The notes below the pieces were generated by a model. That model searched no databases. It was not told the DNA's origin and worked only from the letters and a program-made list of their open reading frames with translations. DNA of 64,000 nucleotides, taken from the NCBI RefSeq assembly GCF_016905445.1, contig NZ_JAFEXF010000005.1, positions 62,001-126,000 of the forward strand, in the 5' to 3' direction. The translations under genes were made by a program, and so were the position numbers. Shown piece by piece: positions 27,114-35,784 of the stretch (position 1 is the first letter of the stretch; each line of letters starts with the position of its first letter). The stretch comes from Streptomyces sp. G44 (lineage in GTDB: Bacteria; Actinomycetota; Actinomycetes; Streptomycetales; Streptomycetaceae).

Positions 27114-28085
27114 CTAAGGATTTACCGTGAATACAACTTTGCCAAATATGCCGCCGGCTTCCATGCGCCGGAATCCATTGCGAGCCTCAGCGAGCGTGAA
27201 CATTGTGTCGATGAGCGGCCTGATTCCCTTCGCCACGCAAAACGCGATCAGATCGGACAGTTGGCGGCGGCACCCCAGCCTGACTCCGTGGATGCGCAGT
27301 CCCCGGGCAGCGATATCTTTTAGGAAGAGATCAAGTGGATTGTCCCCCGAGGTGGTGCCCGCGAGGGCCACGACTCCTCCGTCTTTAACCGAGGAGATCG
27401 ACTGCCGCCACGTCGCGGCCCCTACTGTCTCCATCACCGCATCCACTTGCCCTGGGAACGGCGCTCCCGTCGGAAAAACCACCTCAGCACCGAGCTGGAG
27501 CGCTTTCTGCCTTCCGGCCTCAGTGCGGCTGGTGACCCACATCCGCAGCCCAGCTGCAGTGCCCAGAAGGATCAGCGCCGTGGCTACCCCGCCCCCGGCG
27601 CCATGCACCAGCACCGTGTCTCCCGGCCGAATGCCCGACTCATCGAAGAGCATCCGGTACGCCGTGAGGTAGGAGCCGGGCAGGCAGGCCGCCTCCTCGA
27701 AGGAGAACTCCGGAGGGATCGGCAGCAGGTTCCACCGGGGGACCGTCACCTGCTCGGCGAAGGTCCCCGGGTAATCTTCGGCCAGGATCGACAGCCCCGC
27801 CCCGGGTGGCGTCCCATGCCCCTCCTCACCGATCACGCTGTGGATTAGCACCCGTTGGCCGTGCTCGTCCAGCCCCGCACCATCAGAGCCGAGCACCAGC
27901 GGGTCACGGCCCGGGCGAACCCCGACACCCCGCAGCGTCCACAGGTCATGGTGGTTGAGGGAAGCAGCGCGCACCGTGACAACCGCCCAGTCTTCACGGG
28001 GCGGAAGTGGGGCGAGCACCCTTCGGATCTCCAGCCCGTCGAGAGGAGCGTCGGCATCGAATCGAACAGCACAAACGGCAAGCAT
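27114..28085 (-). CDS. medium-chain dehydrogenase/reductase (zinc-binding ADH family, quinone-oxidoreductase type)
   Basis: 323 residues from ATG 28085. It has a GroES-like N-terminal domain (AASLNHHDLWTLRGVGVRPG, VLGSDGAGLDEHGQRVLI) and a Rossmann domain with VLVHGAGGGVATALILLGTAAGLRMWVTS. The structural zinc cysteines are absent, as in NADPH-dependent enoyl reductases and quinone reductases of the family. It lies 21 bases after the SDR in the RiPP operon. Likely roles are reduction of a dehydroamino acid in the peptide or of an acyl chain. Which one cannot be read from sequence. Confidence 0.8.
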   Translation of the reverse strand: MLAVCAVRFDADAPLDGLEIRRVLAPLPPREDWAVVTVRAASLNHHDLWTLRGVGVRPGRDPLVLGSDGAGLDEHGQRVLIHSVIGEEGHGTPPGAGLSILAEDYPGTFAEQVTVPRWNLLPIPPEFSFEEAACLPGSYLTAYRMLFDESGIRPGDTVLVHGAGGGVATALILLGTAAGLRMWVTSRTEAGRQKALQLGAEVVFPTGAPFPGQVDAVMETVGAATWRQSISSVKDGGVVALAGTTSGDNPLDLFLKDIAARGLRIHGVRLGCRRQLSDLIAFCVAKGIRPLIDTMFTLAEARNGFRRMEAGGIFGKVVFTVNP

Positions 28086-28106
28086 GTGCACGCTCCACCT
28101 TCCTAG

Positions 28107-28871
28107 TCACTGTGCCGGCAGCCGCAGCGCGCCGTCGAGACGGATCGCAGTGCCATTGACCATCGGGTTGGCGAGCACATGCCCGACCAGCGAAGCAAAT
28201 TCGTCCGGTGACCCCAGCCTGCTCGGATGGGGCACGGACTCGCGCAGCATCGCGCGCACCGGCTCCGGCACTGCACTGAACACGGGGGTGTCGAACAGGC
28301 CTGGCGCGATCGTCACCACGCGGATGCCGTGCGGTGCCAGCTCTCTCGCCAGAGGAAGCGTCATACCGACAATTCCCGCTTTGGCCGCGCTGTAGGCAGT
28401 CTGTCCTGGCTGACCGTCCCAAGCGGCGATTGAGGAGGTGTTGATAATGACGCCACGCTCCTCCCTGACCAGAGGCTGAGCCATCATCCGGTGCGCGGAG
28501 AGCCTAGCGAGGTTAAACGTCCCCAGCAGATGAGTGCGGAGCACCGCTTCGATCTCGTCCAATGGGACCGGACCGGAGCAGCCGACCAGGCGCCGCGCAT
28601 ACGTCAAGCCAGCACAGCACACCACAGTGCGCAATTGGCCCACTGTCTCAGCCACACCCAGGGCGTCCTCGACATCATGCGGGTCGGCCACGTCGCCGGC
28701 GATGAACCGAGCACTGGAGCTGCCCAGTTCTGCGACTGCTGCCTGGCCCGCGGCCCGGGTACGTGCAAGCAGGACAACGCTCGCCCCTTCCTTGACCAGG
28801 TGCTTGGCCGTGGCGAACCCAAGACCGGAGGTGCCTCCGGCGATAAGCGCAACTGTGTCAGCAACTTTCAT
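28107..28871 (-). CDS. short-chain dehydrogenase/reductase
   Basis: 254 residues. The cofactor motif GGTSGLGFATAKHLVKEGASVVLLARTR and the VVCCAGLTYARR, INTSSIAAWDG and YSAAKAGIVGM motifs give the classic Ser-Tyr-Lys site. Overall it resembles type II 3-hydroxyacyl-CoA dehydrogenases, with the tail PGLFDTP and GHVLANPMVNGTAIRLDGALR. The start overlaps the membrane-protein stop by 14 bases. With KAS III and the enoyl-reductase-like proteins it could process a beta-keto acyl group, or it may reduce a keto group on the peptide N terminus. Confidence 0.85.
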   Translation of the reverse strand: MKVADTVALIAGGTSGLGFATAKHLVKEGASVVLLARTRAAGQAAVAELGSSSARFIAGDVADPHDVEDALGVAETVGQLRTVVCCAGLTYARRLVGCSGPVPLDEIEAVLRTHLLGTFNLARLSAHRMMAQPLVREERGVIINTSSIAAWDGQPGQTAYSAAKAGIVGMTLPLARELAPHGIRVVTIAPGLFDTPVFSAVPEPVRAMLRESVPHPSRLGSPDEFASLVGHVLANPMVNGTAIRLDGALRLPAQ

Positions 28872-30336
28872 TGGAGCGCTCCTCCATCACCCGGGCGATG
28901 ACGTCACGGGCGGCCTCCACGTCATCCACGGGGGCCAAGACCGTCATCGCTGGCCGCCGCGAGCCCAGCCGGGTCGGTACTTCGACCGGGCTGGTCAGGT
29001 GGAGGACGAGGGCCCCACGGCCCTGACAAGGAACGAGGAAGACGTCCGGGGCACCGTCCTGGTCGAACGCGGACTTTGACGGCTTAGCCCTCACCTCTTC
29101 CAACGTCTCAACGGGTACTACGAGCTCTTGATGCAGGCCCCACCGCAGACGCAGATCACGGCCATGACTCACATGCGGTCTGGTGCTGCTGGCTGCAGCC
29201 ATAGCTGCGGTCAACAGGGCTCCGTAGAGCAGCGGCACCCCCACCACATAGCGAGGCAGAGTGGGTGACACTGTGGCAAGGACGACTACCCCGGCAGTTG
29301 CCAGGAGCACAGCAAGCACAGTGAACACCCGGCGTCCGTCACGGCCGTACCCCAACGGGACGCCGCCGAGTCGGCTCCGCTCGGTCCGGCGGGCCGCCGC
29401 CAGGGCAATAACCCTGAAGATGCTCATCTCCCGGCGCACCAGCTCTGCCATGGGAGGCGGCAGCAGAGCAAAGAACGACAACGAGAACGCTTCAGCCCGA
29501 GGCGCCCCGACGCGGCGCAGCTTTCGGTACTGCGAGACGAAGGCCGCGCCGTACACCACCCCCAGGACGGCAAGGGTGCCCTCGGTCACCGCCAGGATGC
29601 CTGCGGCGATACGCCAGTCGAGGATTCCGCTGGTCACGAGGACGATCTCGGCGAGCAGGATGAGCAGCCCGGCCCAGCGCAGCCTGCGCAGCCAGCCCGG
29701 CACCTGCGGCCTGCTTTCCGCGACCGGGGCCGACGGCGCTTGGAGAGTCACCGCCGGGGAGCCCTCGATCGCGGCGCGAACCAATTGCACTGCTGTCTCC
29801 GGCTCTGTGGCGAAGAAGCGGATCTCCTGTAGTGAGATGACTTTCTTGCGCAGCTCCATCTCCACTGGGGAGTCCAGGGTCACCAGCACATTGGTTAGGC
29901 CCATGACGGGGACTATCAGCGCACCGTCGATCACTTCAGCGGTGCGCCGGTAGTCACCGCCCTTGCGATGACCGCTGACGGACGTGATCAGGCTCGTGTT
30001 AACGTCCGCTGCGAACGTAGCTCCGTAACGGATCCTCAGCCTCCCGCTCGCCACTTGGTGGGGGTAGGCGCTGAGCGCCATAGAGAATCCGAGGAGCAGA
30101 TAGCCCGCTGCGATGCCGACTGCGGCAGCCACGAGGCGCACCCAAAGCGTGTCGAGGAGCAGGTCGACCAGGACGATCTCAAGGACGGAGAGAAAGAGGA
30201 TGATGGCGACACCCGCGCCTATATTTTCCTGATAGGTCACCGCGCCGTTCTTGGTCCGGTTGCGCCGGGCTACCCACGGCGCTGCGAGGGCACCGCCAAC
30301 GCTCACGCCGCGTGTGTCGACCTGCCTGGTCGTCAT
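28858..30336 (-). CDS. multi-pass membrane protein of the RiPP operon
   Basis: 492 residues from ATG 30336. Hydrophobic pairs lie near residues 37-85 (GVAIILFLSVLEIVLVDLLL and VGIAAGYLLLGFSMAL), 215-265 and 345-395. The loops carry beta-rich, PH-like segments (GRLRIRYGATFAADVNTSLITSV, DGALIVPVMGLTNVLVTLD). There is no ABC or MFS signature. The ATG overlaps the LLM gene stop (ATGA). It is the only membrane protein in the cluster, so it is the best candidate for export or self-protection, but its family is not recognised. Confidence 0.75.
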   Translation of the reverse strand: MTTRQVDTRGVSVGGALAAPWVARRNRTKNGAVTYQENIGAGVAIILFLSVLEIVLVDLLLDTLWVRLVAAAVGIAAGYLLLGFSMALSAYPHQVASGRLRIRYGATFAADVNTSLITSVSGHRKGGDYRRTAEVIDGALIVPVMGLTNVLVTLDSPVEMELRKKVISLQEIRFFATEPETAVQLVRAAIEGSPAVTLQAPSAPVAESRPQVPGWLRRLRWAGLLILLAEIVLVTSGILDWRIAAGILAVTEGTLAVLGVVYGAAFVSQYRKLRRVGAPRAEAFSLSFFALLPPPMAELVRREMSIFRVIALAAARRTERSRLGGVPLGYGRDGRRVFTVLAVLLATAGVVVLATVSPTLPRYVVGVPLLYGALLTAAMAAASSTRPHVSHGRDLRLRWGLHQELVVPVETLEEVRAKPSKSAFDQDGAPDVFLVPCQGRGALVLHLTSPVEVPTRLGSRRPAMTVLAPVDDVEAARDVIARVMEERSNESC

Positions 30337-31328
30337 GTGTCGCTCTCCCTTGCCCTGCCTCGACTTCGGCAAACTTCCGTGATCTCGAGCAGGTCACGCA
30401 ATGCCGCTTCCGGACCTTCAACTTCCAGTACCGTGGGATTCAGGACAACTTCGTCGATGCCAGCGGTCCAGTAGTGTTCGATCTCGTCCGCCACGGTCTG
30501 CGGTGATCCGGCCAACACCACGCCGTGTTCAACGAGTGCGCGGGCGGAACTTGGCCCGTCGGCGATCGGGCCGAGGCCAGCTGCGGTCAACATCGCCTTA
30601 TAGTGGCCTTCCCTGGTATGGCCGTGTGTCGCCCGCCCGACGACCTCGTCCACGTCGAGCCCAGGACGAACTACGAGCACGTGCACCACGCTGACCACGC
30701 GCACTCCCGTGAGTACGGGTAAGAGTTCACGGCGCAGGTACGGAAGAGGTGCCATCCAGGTGAGAGCCACATCGGCGGTTTCTGCAGCCACGCGTGCCAT
30801 CCCGGACCGGAGCACCCCCAGGCCGACGTCGACGTGGGGAGTAACTGGCCCCGGTGGAAGCTGAGCACGCGTGTGGACATACTTGCCCCGAGTGTCCGTC
30901 AGCTGGCCATCCAGCAATCGCCGCACCGCGCTCACATACTCACGGGCTGCGCCCAGCGGGCTGGCGTAGGGCGCGCCGCGCAGTGCGGCGACAAACGAGG
31001 GCTTGGATGTACCGAACACCGAAATGAGCCGTTTGCCAGACAGCGCGGCCAGAGAACGCGCCCCGAGCGCCGCTTGAAAGGGGTTGTACAGCGGCATGAG
31101 TGACACGCCCATCCCCAGGGCGGGGTTAATCCCTTGCCCCGCCAGATAAGCCAGCACCTGGTGCGTCTCCAGGGCCAGCGACTCGCCCAGCCAGAGCCGG
31201 TCGGCGTAGCCCCGGGTAACCAGCCGACCGAAAGGGGCCAGTTGGGAGGGGAGGGACGGCTGCAACGGGTAGTAGACGCCGAGGCCGGAGCCGGGCGTGG
31301 CCAGGGCGCTTGTCTCAGGACTTGACAA
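30333..31328 (-). CDS. LLM-class (F420-type) oxidoreductase
   Basis: 331 residues, apparently from TTG 31328, overlapping the dioxygenase end by 14 bases. The luciferase-like fold is seen in GYADRLWLGESLALETHQVLAYLAGQ, GMGVSLMPLYNPFQAALGARSLAALSGKRL, a long helical middle and AGSPQTVADEIEHYWTAGIDEVVLNPTV near the end. In actinobacteria this family mostly uses F420. F420-dependent members in lanthipeptide clusters reduce dehydroalanine to D-alanine, which would suit the Ser-derived Dha at the core start here. Substrate is inferred, not shown. Confidence 0.85.
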   Translation of the reverse strand: MSSPETSALATPGSGLGVYYPLQPSLPSQLAPFGRLVTRGYADRLWLGESLALETHQVLAYLAGQGINPALGMGVSLMPLYNPFQAALGARSLAALSGKRLISVFGTSKPSFVAALRGAPYASPLGAAREYVSAVRRLLDGQLTDTRGKYVHTRAQLPPGPVTPHVDVGLGVLRSGMARVAAETADVALTWMAPLPYLRRELLPVLTGVRVVSVVHVLVVRPGLDVDEVVGRATHGHTREGHYKAMLTAAGLGPIADGPSSARALVEHGVVLAGSPQTVADEIEHYWTAGIDEVVLNPTVLEVEGPEAALRDLLEITEVCRSRGRARESDT

Positions 31329-32190
31329 GCAGGCCAGCCTCCTTCTTCTCCGCTGCGGCGGTCACCAGCCTCCGCATGCGCAGGAGCGCCGCCTCGTGGA
31401 ACTCCTTCTGGGCCGACTCGTCCATGTCGCCCTCCGGGGGCTTCTCATGGGCGAAATGGCCATACTTATCCGTCCCGCTCACCAGCAGTGCAGAGTCGGG
31501 CTTGCCATCCTTCGGTCGGACAGATGTCGCCAGATAGTCGATGGCGAAGGTGACCCGCGGCTCGTCAGTTCGGTTGATCCCCGACCCGTGCACAACCAGC
31601 ATGTTGTGGAGCGAGCACTGGCCCGGGTTGAGCAGCACATGATGCTGGTCGAAGCCCTGTTCCGCGAAGGACGCTTCGTCGCCCCGCATCCGGCCACGCA
31701 GGTGAGACGCGCGGTGATGGACCAAGATGCCCTGGCGGTGGGTTCCGGCTGCGAAGCGCATGGTGCCGTTATTCACCGTCGTGGGGGTAAGCGCGAGCCA
31801 GACTCGGAACGCGGCGGCTTGGCCGTCGCCATCCAGATCGTAGGTAAGGGCGTCCTGGTGCCAAGCGAGGTCGGTATCTCCCTGTGGCTCCTTGACGAAC
31901 ACACTTGTCCCCCACACCAAGATGTCGGGGCCAACGACGCTCCGCGCAATCTCCAGGAGACGGGGATGCCGCACGAGAAGATCCGCCCACGTCCACAGCA
32001 GGTGAATCTTGGGGCCGCTGGCCAAGGCAGCAATCGGGCCACCCCGCTCCGTGCTGACCGCCAGGTGGTGCAGCACCGCGTCGCGCAGCGCATACGTCTC
32101 CTCCTCCTCGAACACGTCCAGCGGAAAGAGGAAGCCGTCCTTGTGAAAGTCGGCCTTCTGCTGGGGAGTCAGACCCGGCACCTTCGTCAC
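31315..32190 (-). CDS. phytanoyl-CoA-type Fe(II)/2-oxoglutarate dioxygenase
   Basis: 291 residues from GTG 32190, which overlaps the glycosyltransferase stop (GTGA). The facial triad is visible as WHQDA (H111, D113) and NMLVVHGSGIN (H201), with R212 in DEPRVTFAIDYL for 2-oxoglutarate. The family hydroxylates unactivated carbons. Thioamitide clusters have an iron/2-oxoglutarate enzyme that beta-hydroxylates the penultimate core histidine, and the precursor here also ends His-Cys, so that is the best guess. Other sites are possible. Confidence 0.88.
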   Translation of the reverse strand: MTKVPGLTPQQKADFHKDGFLFPLDVFEEEETYALRDAVLHHLAVSTERGGPIAALASGPKIHLLWTWADLLVRHPRLLEIARSVVGPDILVWGTSVFVKEPQGDTDLAWHQDALTYDLDGDGQAAAFRVWLALTPTTVNNGTMRFAAGTHRQGILVHHRASHLRGRMRGDEASFAEQGFDQHHVLLNPGQCSLHNMLVVHGSGINRTDEPRVTFAIDYLATSVRPKDGKPDSALLVSGTDKYGHFAHEKPPEGDMDESAQKEFHEAALLRMRRLVTAAAEKKEAGLLVKS

Positions 32191-33329
32191 CTCTCGTCGA
32201 ATCGTTGAAGCAGTCGCTGGACCGCTTCCGCGGGCGGCTGCGCGGATTGATTTTGGGCCCGCATCGCGGCCGCAGTACGTGTGAAGGCGGCGTCACGCAG
32301 CACCTGCTCTACAGCCTCGCTCAGGGCGTGAGTGTTCAGCGCGGCGGAGTGGCTCACCCGCCGCCCAGTCCCCGTTTCCTCCAGGCGCATGGCGTTGGCG
32401 TCTTGGTCGAGGACCGAGGGGCAGGCCACCTGTGGAACGCCATGAGCCAGTGACGACATCGTGGTGCCGGAGCCTCCGTGGTGGACGACGAGATCGAAGT
32501 GTTGGGCTACGAGGCCGATGGGCAGCCACTGCGCGGCGTGTACCCGCGCGACCACATCAGCCGGCACAACCTTCTTGTTGCCCGCCACCACTACGTCAGC
32601 ACCGAGGGCGGCCGCCGCGTCGACCGCGCGTGAGAGCAGTTGGGGGGCTTCTTCACTTTGGGAGATGATGGTGCCCAGGGTGATCAGCACGCGCGGCCTG
32701 TCCGGATCTCGCTGCGGCAGCCATTCAGGCAGCAGGGCAGGCCCGTTGTAAGGAACGTACCGAGTGTGGGTACTGGCCGCGGCCCAGGGCTGCTGAAAGG
32801 CGGGAGGGCAGGGATCGATCTGCGCGAAGGACGGATTGCCCGCGATCCCCGGCCACACCTTGCTCGCTGGGCCGAAGACGTCATGCGCGGCCTCGGTCAG
32901 GGGAGCCTCCGGCAAGGCTTGGCCGATCCAATGCTCCACGTATGACAGCGCGTGCACGGCGGCGGCGCGGCGACCCGCGTAGTCCATGGGATCAGAGATC
33001 ACCAGGTGTGGTCTCCACTGCTCCACGACGCGATCTACGTCCGATTGCATCATCTGCGCGACCCGCCCCAGGCGCCGGTAGGTGGCGACGGTGCCGGGCT
33101 CCAGGTCCTCCGGTGCGCCAGGTGCCGTCTGCGCGGCAGCCGTCTCTAAGGCCGGAGCGGTGGCGATCACCGGAAGCCCCGACTGGAGGACGATGCCGGC
33201 GAAGAATGCGGGCACCACGACCCGTACGTCGTGTCCCGCCGCACGCAACGCCCACAGGAAGGGGACTATGGGGAAGAAATGTCCAACCGCTGGAGACGGG
33301 GTGGCCATCACCCGTAGCTGTGCCGTCAC
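32187..33329 (-). CDS. GT1-family (GT-B) glycosyltransferase
   Basis: 380 residues from GTG 33329, overlapping the upstream stop. The N terminus LRVMATPSPAVGHFFPIVPFLWALRAAGHDVRVV and the donor-side motif VVHHGGSGTTMSSLAHGVPQV at about residue 283 place it with macrolide/aglycone glycosyltransferases such as the DesVII/EryCIII type. The cluster makes dTDP-L-rhamnose, so rhamnosyl transfer to the peptide is likely, either to the core Tyr or to an installed hydroxyl. No auxiliary P450-like partner of the DesVIII type is present. Confidence 0.92.
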   Translation of the reverse strand: MTAQLRVMATPSPAVGHFFPIVPFLWALRAAGHDVRVVVPAFFAGIVLQSGLPVIATAPALETAAAQTAPGAPEDLEPGTVATYRRLGRVAQMMQSDVDRVVEQWRPHLVISDPMDYAGRRAAAVHALSYVEHWIGQALPEAPLTEAAHDVFGPASKVWPGIAGNPSFAQIDPCPPAFQQPWAAASTHTRYVPYNGPALLPEWLPQRDPDRPRVLITLGTIISQSEEAPQLLSRAVDAAAALGADVVVAGNKKVVPADVVARVHAAQWLPIGLVAQHFDLVVHHGGSGTTMSSLAHGVPQVACPSVLDQDANAMRLEETGTGRRVSHSAALNTHALSEAVEQVLRDAAFTRTAAAMRAQNQSAQPPAEAVQRLLQRFDER

Positions 33330-33862
33330 AGTTGCAGTTCCTCCTTCACGTCGCCCAAAGCGGGATGCAGCTCCCGCAGTTGTCGCTCGAACTCGTCCAG
33401 CGGCGGCAGGCCCATCCCCGCCCGTCGGGCGTCCAGCGCTTCAGGATCCTCAACCGCCAGGAGTTCAAGTTCGCCTTGCCGATTTCGGGCGTACTGGGTT
33501 CCGTACCGAGTGGGCACTCCGCGGTGCATATGGATCCGGTCGATCAGATAGGCGGCGTGTGACGGGTCGGCGTCATCGGCATCGACGGCCTCGATCAGCA
33601 GGCCCAGGCCGAATAACTGCAGCGCCCGATCCCGGTCCGCGTGCTGCACGATAAGCGCCGCGTGCGCCGCTCCTTCCTCGCCGACCAGAGCGTGTCCGGG
33701 CCAGCCGTGTTCGCGGAGCACTCCCCACATCCAGCGCTGGTTGTCCGCGTCCACCGCCATCCAGCGGTCGATGTCTTGCTGGGTCTTGTCAGCAACGCGG
33801 CGTACCTGTTGGTCTTGGCCGGCACGGCGTTCCAGTTCCGCGACGAGTTCGGGGTGCGTCAT
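33326..33862 (-). CDS. DUF6624-like protein
   Basis: 178 residues from ATG 33862, which overlaps the methyltransferase stop (TAATG). Repeating helical motifs resemble DUF6624: MAVDADNQRWMWGVLREHGWPGHALVGEEGAAHAALIVQHADRDRALQLFGL and DPSHAAYLIDRIHMHRGVPTRYGTQY. It has no catalytic site I recognise and no signal peptide. It is coupled to both neighbours, so it belongs to the pathway, perhaps as a scaffold or peptide-binding helper. Function unknown. Confidence 0.7.
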   Translation of the reverse strand: MTHPELVAELERRAGQDQQVRRVADKTQQDIDRWMAVDADNQRWMWGVLREHGWPGHALVGEEGAAHAALIVQHADRDRALQLFGLGLLIEAVDADDADPSHAAYLIDRIHMHRGVPTRYGTQYARNRQGELELLAVEDPEALDARRAGMGLPPLDEFERQLRELHPALGDVKEELQL

Positions 33863-34698
33863 TATCGGCTGGCCTGCTCGACGATGACGTACTGCCGGGT
33901 GGCGAACGGCGACGCTTTGCCCTCCGTCGCGGTCATCGGATCGTCGTGGACTTCGCGCACCGCGAGACCAGCCGCGGCCAATTCCTTGGCGACCTGGGCT
34001 TGGCTGTCGATTCGGAAGCGGAATCCCGTCAAGTACCGCTGAGTGTGGCCTGTGTCGTCGATCAGCTCGCCGTACATGTTGGTGAACTGTGTCGCTGAAT
34101 CGGGCTGTCGCCGGGTGCCCACCAGGACAAAGCCAGATCGTTCGCGCAGTTTGACCGGCAGGGTCAGTACCTGCTCGCGTTCCATCTCTCCGTTCCGTAC
34201 CGGTGTGTGGTCGAACAGCAGTCGACCGCCGGGAGCGAGGTGGGTCCGGACGGTGTTGAGGAGGGCTTCGCGCTGGGGGCCCTGGAACAGCGTCAGGCTC
34301 AGTCCGCCGATCACCACCGTGTTGAACGTACGGCCAAGGTTGAGCGTGGTGATGTCCTCGCGGAGCAGTTCTACCCGGTCGGCCACCCCCTTGTCGGCCG
34401 CGTGTTTTTCGGCGGCCACCAGTTGCACCGCGGAGAGGTCGACGCCCGTGACGCGGTGTCCAGCTGCAGCGAGTTCGACCACCGAACGCCCGCCGCCGCA
34501 GCATAGGTCGAGAACGTCAGAGGGCTGGGGCACGGAGTGTTCGACAAACCATGCGCTATCTTGCTGATACTGGCTCACCAGCTTGGTGTAGAACATGCCG
34601 AGTAACCCGTCGAAGGGCTTTGTGACTTTAGTGTCAGGCTGGTTCAGTGCCTCAATTCCGGCGAACATCCCGAACAGGTCCTGCGAAACTCCTTGCAT
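33862..34698 (-). CDS. SAM-dependent class I methyltransferase
   Basis: 278 residues. The SAM-binding core is clear: VLDLCCGGGRSVVELAAAGHRVTGVDLS (motif I), VELLREDITTLNLGRTFNTVVIGG (motifs II-III), then LLNTVRTHLAPGGRLLFDH. It lies 6 bases after the second reductase. Thioamitide clusters contain a methyltransferase that dimethylates the imidazole of the penultimate His to a histidinium, and the His-Cys end of the core here makes that the first hypothesis. N-terminal methylation is the alternative. Confidence 0.9.
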   Translation of the reverse strand: MQGVSQDLFGMFAGIEALNQPDTKVTKPFDGLLGMFYTKLVSQYQQDSAWFVEHSVPQPSDVLDLCCGGGRSVVELAAAGHRVTGVDLSAVQLVAAEKHAADKGVADRVELLREDITTLNLGRTFNTVVIGGLSLTLFQGPQREALLNTVRTHLAPGGRLLFDHTPVRNGEMEREQVLTLPVKLRERSGFVLVGTRRQPDSATQFTNMYGELIDDTGHTQRYLTGFRFRIDSQAQVAKELAAAGLAVREVHDDPMTATEGKASPFATRQYVIVEQASR

Positions 34699-34704
34699 AT
34701 CTCG

Positions 34705-35781
34705 TCAGCCCTTCTCAAAAAAGTACGTGATGCCGCCCGCCCGCTCGGGATCGAACGTTCGGTGGATGAACGGAGCGACCTCGTCATCTCCTGTGAAACT
34801 CTGTTCGATCACGGGAGTGACGGCCCCTTTCTGGATGTCAACGATCGCGGCTGCGAGGTCCGTTTCCTCACCCAGCTTTCGGCCAAGAAGTCTGACGTTT
34901 TTGGTGGCCAAGCTCGCCAGGAAGCCCGCACTCAGCCTGGGTGAGGTGAGGTCACTGCGGTGAGAGGCGGCGCCGACGACACAGCGCGCGCCAAAGCCGC
35001 AAAGCCGCACTGCCGTCTCGAGATCGCAGTTAGCCCCTGGAGCGAGGACCGCGTCAAATCCCCGGATCGTCTTCGCGTAGTGGGATAGCTTTGCCGGTTC
35101 GGTGAGCGAGAAGGCCTCCCGTACGCCGAGTTCGGCCAGCGGTCGCGTTTCGGCGGGAGACTGGACCAGGGCATGCACTACAGCGCCGAGCTTCGTGGCG
35201 GCCTGCACCGCCATGCGGCCAAGCGGCGTGCCGGTCGCCATAACCAGCACGTTGTCGCCTGGACGAAGAGTGGCGTGGTGCACCATGGCATAGGCGGAAA
35301 TGGCGGACGTCGGTAGCGTCGCTGCCACCGCGGTGTCCATCTCCGGTGGCACCCGCAAGAGGTGTTTGTGGTGCAGGCGGCGCAGCTGCGATGACGCGCC
35401 AGCCGGCAGGCCGACGCCCGACACAGTGTCGGGCCGCTGTGGCGGCCAGCAGGGGACTGGCAGCACGTGGTCGCCCGGTGACAAGGGCACCTCGCTGCCC
35501 GCGGCGACGACCTCTCCGACAAAATCTGTGCCGAACTCTCCGCGCGTTGAGCTGCTGGGCGGGCCGCTCTCCAGGGCCTCGCAGTCGCTGTGGGTGAGCG
35601 AGAAGGCCAGAACCCGGAGCAAAGCGTAGCCGCGGTTGTAGTCCGCCTCAGGGCGGAAGGCAGTGTCGGGCCGCTCCAGTGTTCCGAAGCGAAGCGTTCT
35701 GCCGCGCACCGTGACCTCGGCCCGCGGCGCGCAGCCCTCTGGCAGGGCCCCAGTGCCATGGTCCGTGACGAGAACGCGCAT
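34705..35781 (-). CDS. medium-chain dehydrogenase/reductase 2 (zinc-independent ADH-like)
   Basis: 358 residues from ATG 35781. The GroES-like domain has FSLTHSDCEALESG, FGTDFVGEVVAAGSEVPLSPGDHVLPV. The cofactor domain has VLVMATGTPLGRMAVQAATKLGAVVHALV. A His-x-Asp-Cys appears at the catalytic zinc position, but the structural Cys cluster is missing. It is distinct from the reductase at 27114. It sits 3 bases after the KAS III gene and 6 before the methyltransferase. A role in reducing a dehydrated residue or an acyl intermediate is inferred. Confidence 0.82.
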   Translation of the reverse strand: MRVLVTDHGTGALPEGCAPRAEVTVRGRTLRFGTLERPDTAFRPEADYNRGYALLRVLAFSLTHSDCEALESGPPSSSTRGEFGTDFVGEVVAAGSEVPLSPGDHVLPVPCWPPQRPDTVSGVGLPAGASSQLRRLHHKHLLRVPPEMDTAVAATLPTSAISAYAMVHHATLRPGDNVLVMATGTPLGRMAVQAATKLGAVVHALVQSPAETRPLAELGVREAFSLTEPAKLSHYAKTIRGFDAVLAPGANCDLETAVRLCGFGARCVVGAASHRSDLTSPRLSAGFLASLATKNVRLLGRKLGEETDLAAAIVDIQKGAVTPVIEQSFTGDDEVAPFIHRTFDPERAGGITYFFEKG

Positions 35782-35784
35782 CCT

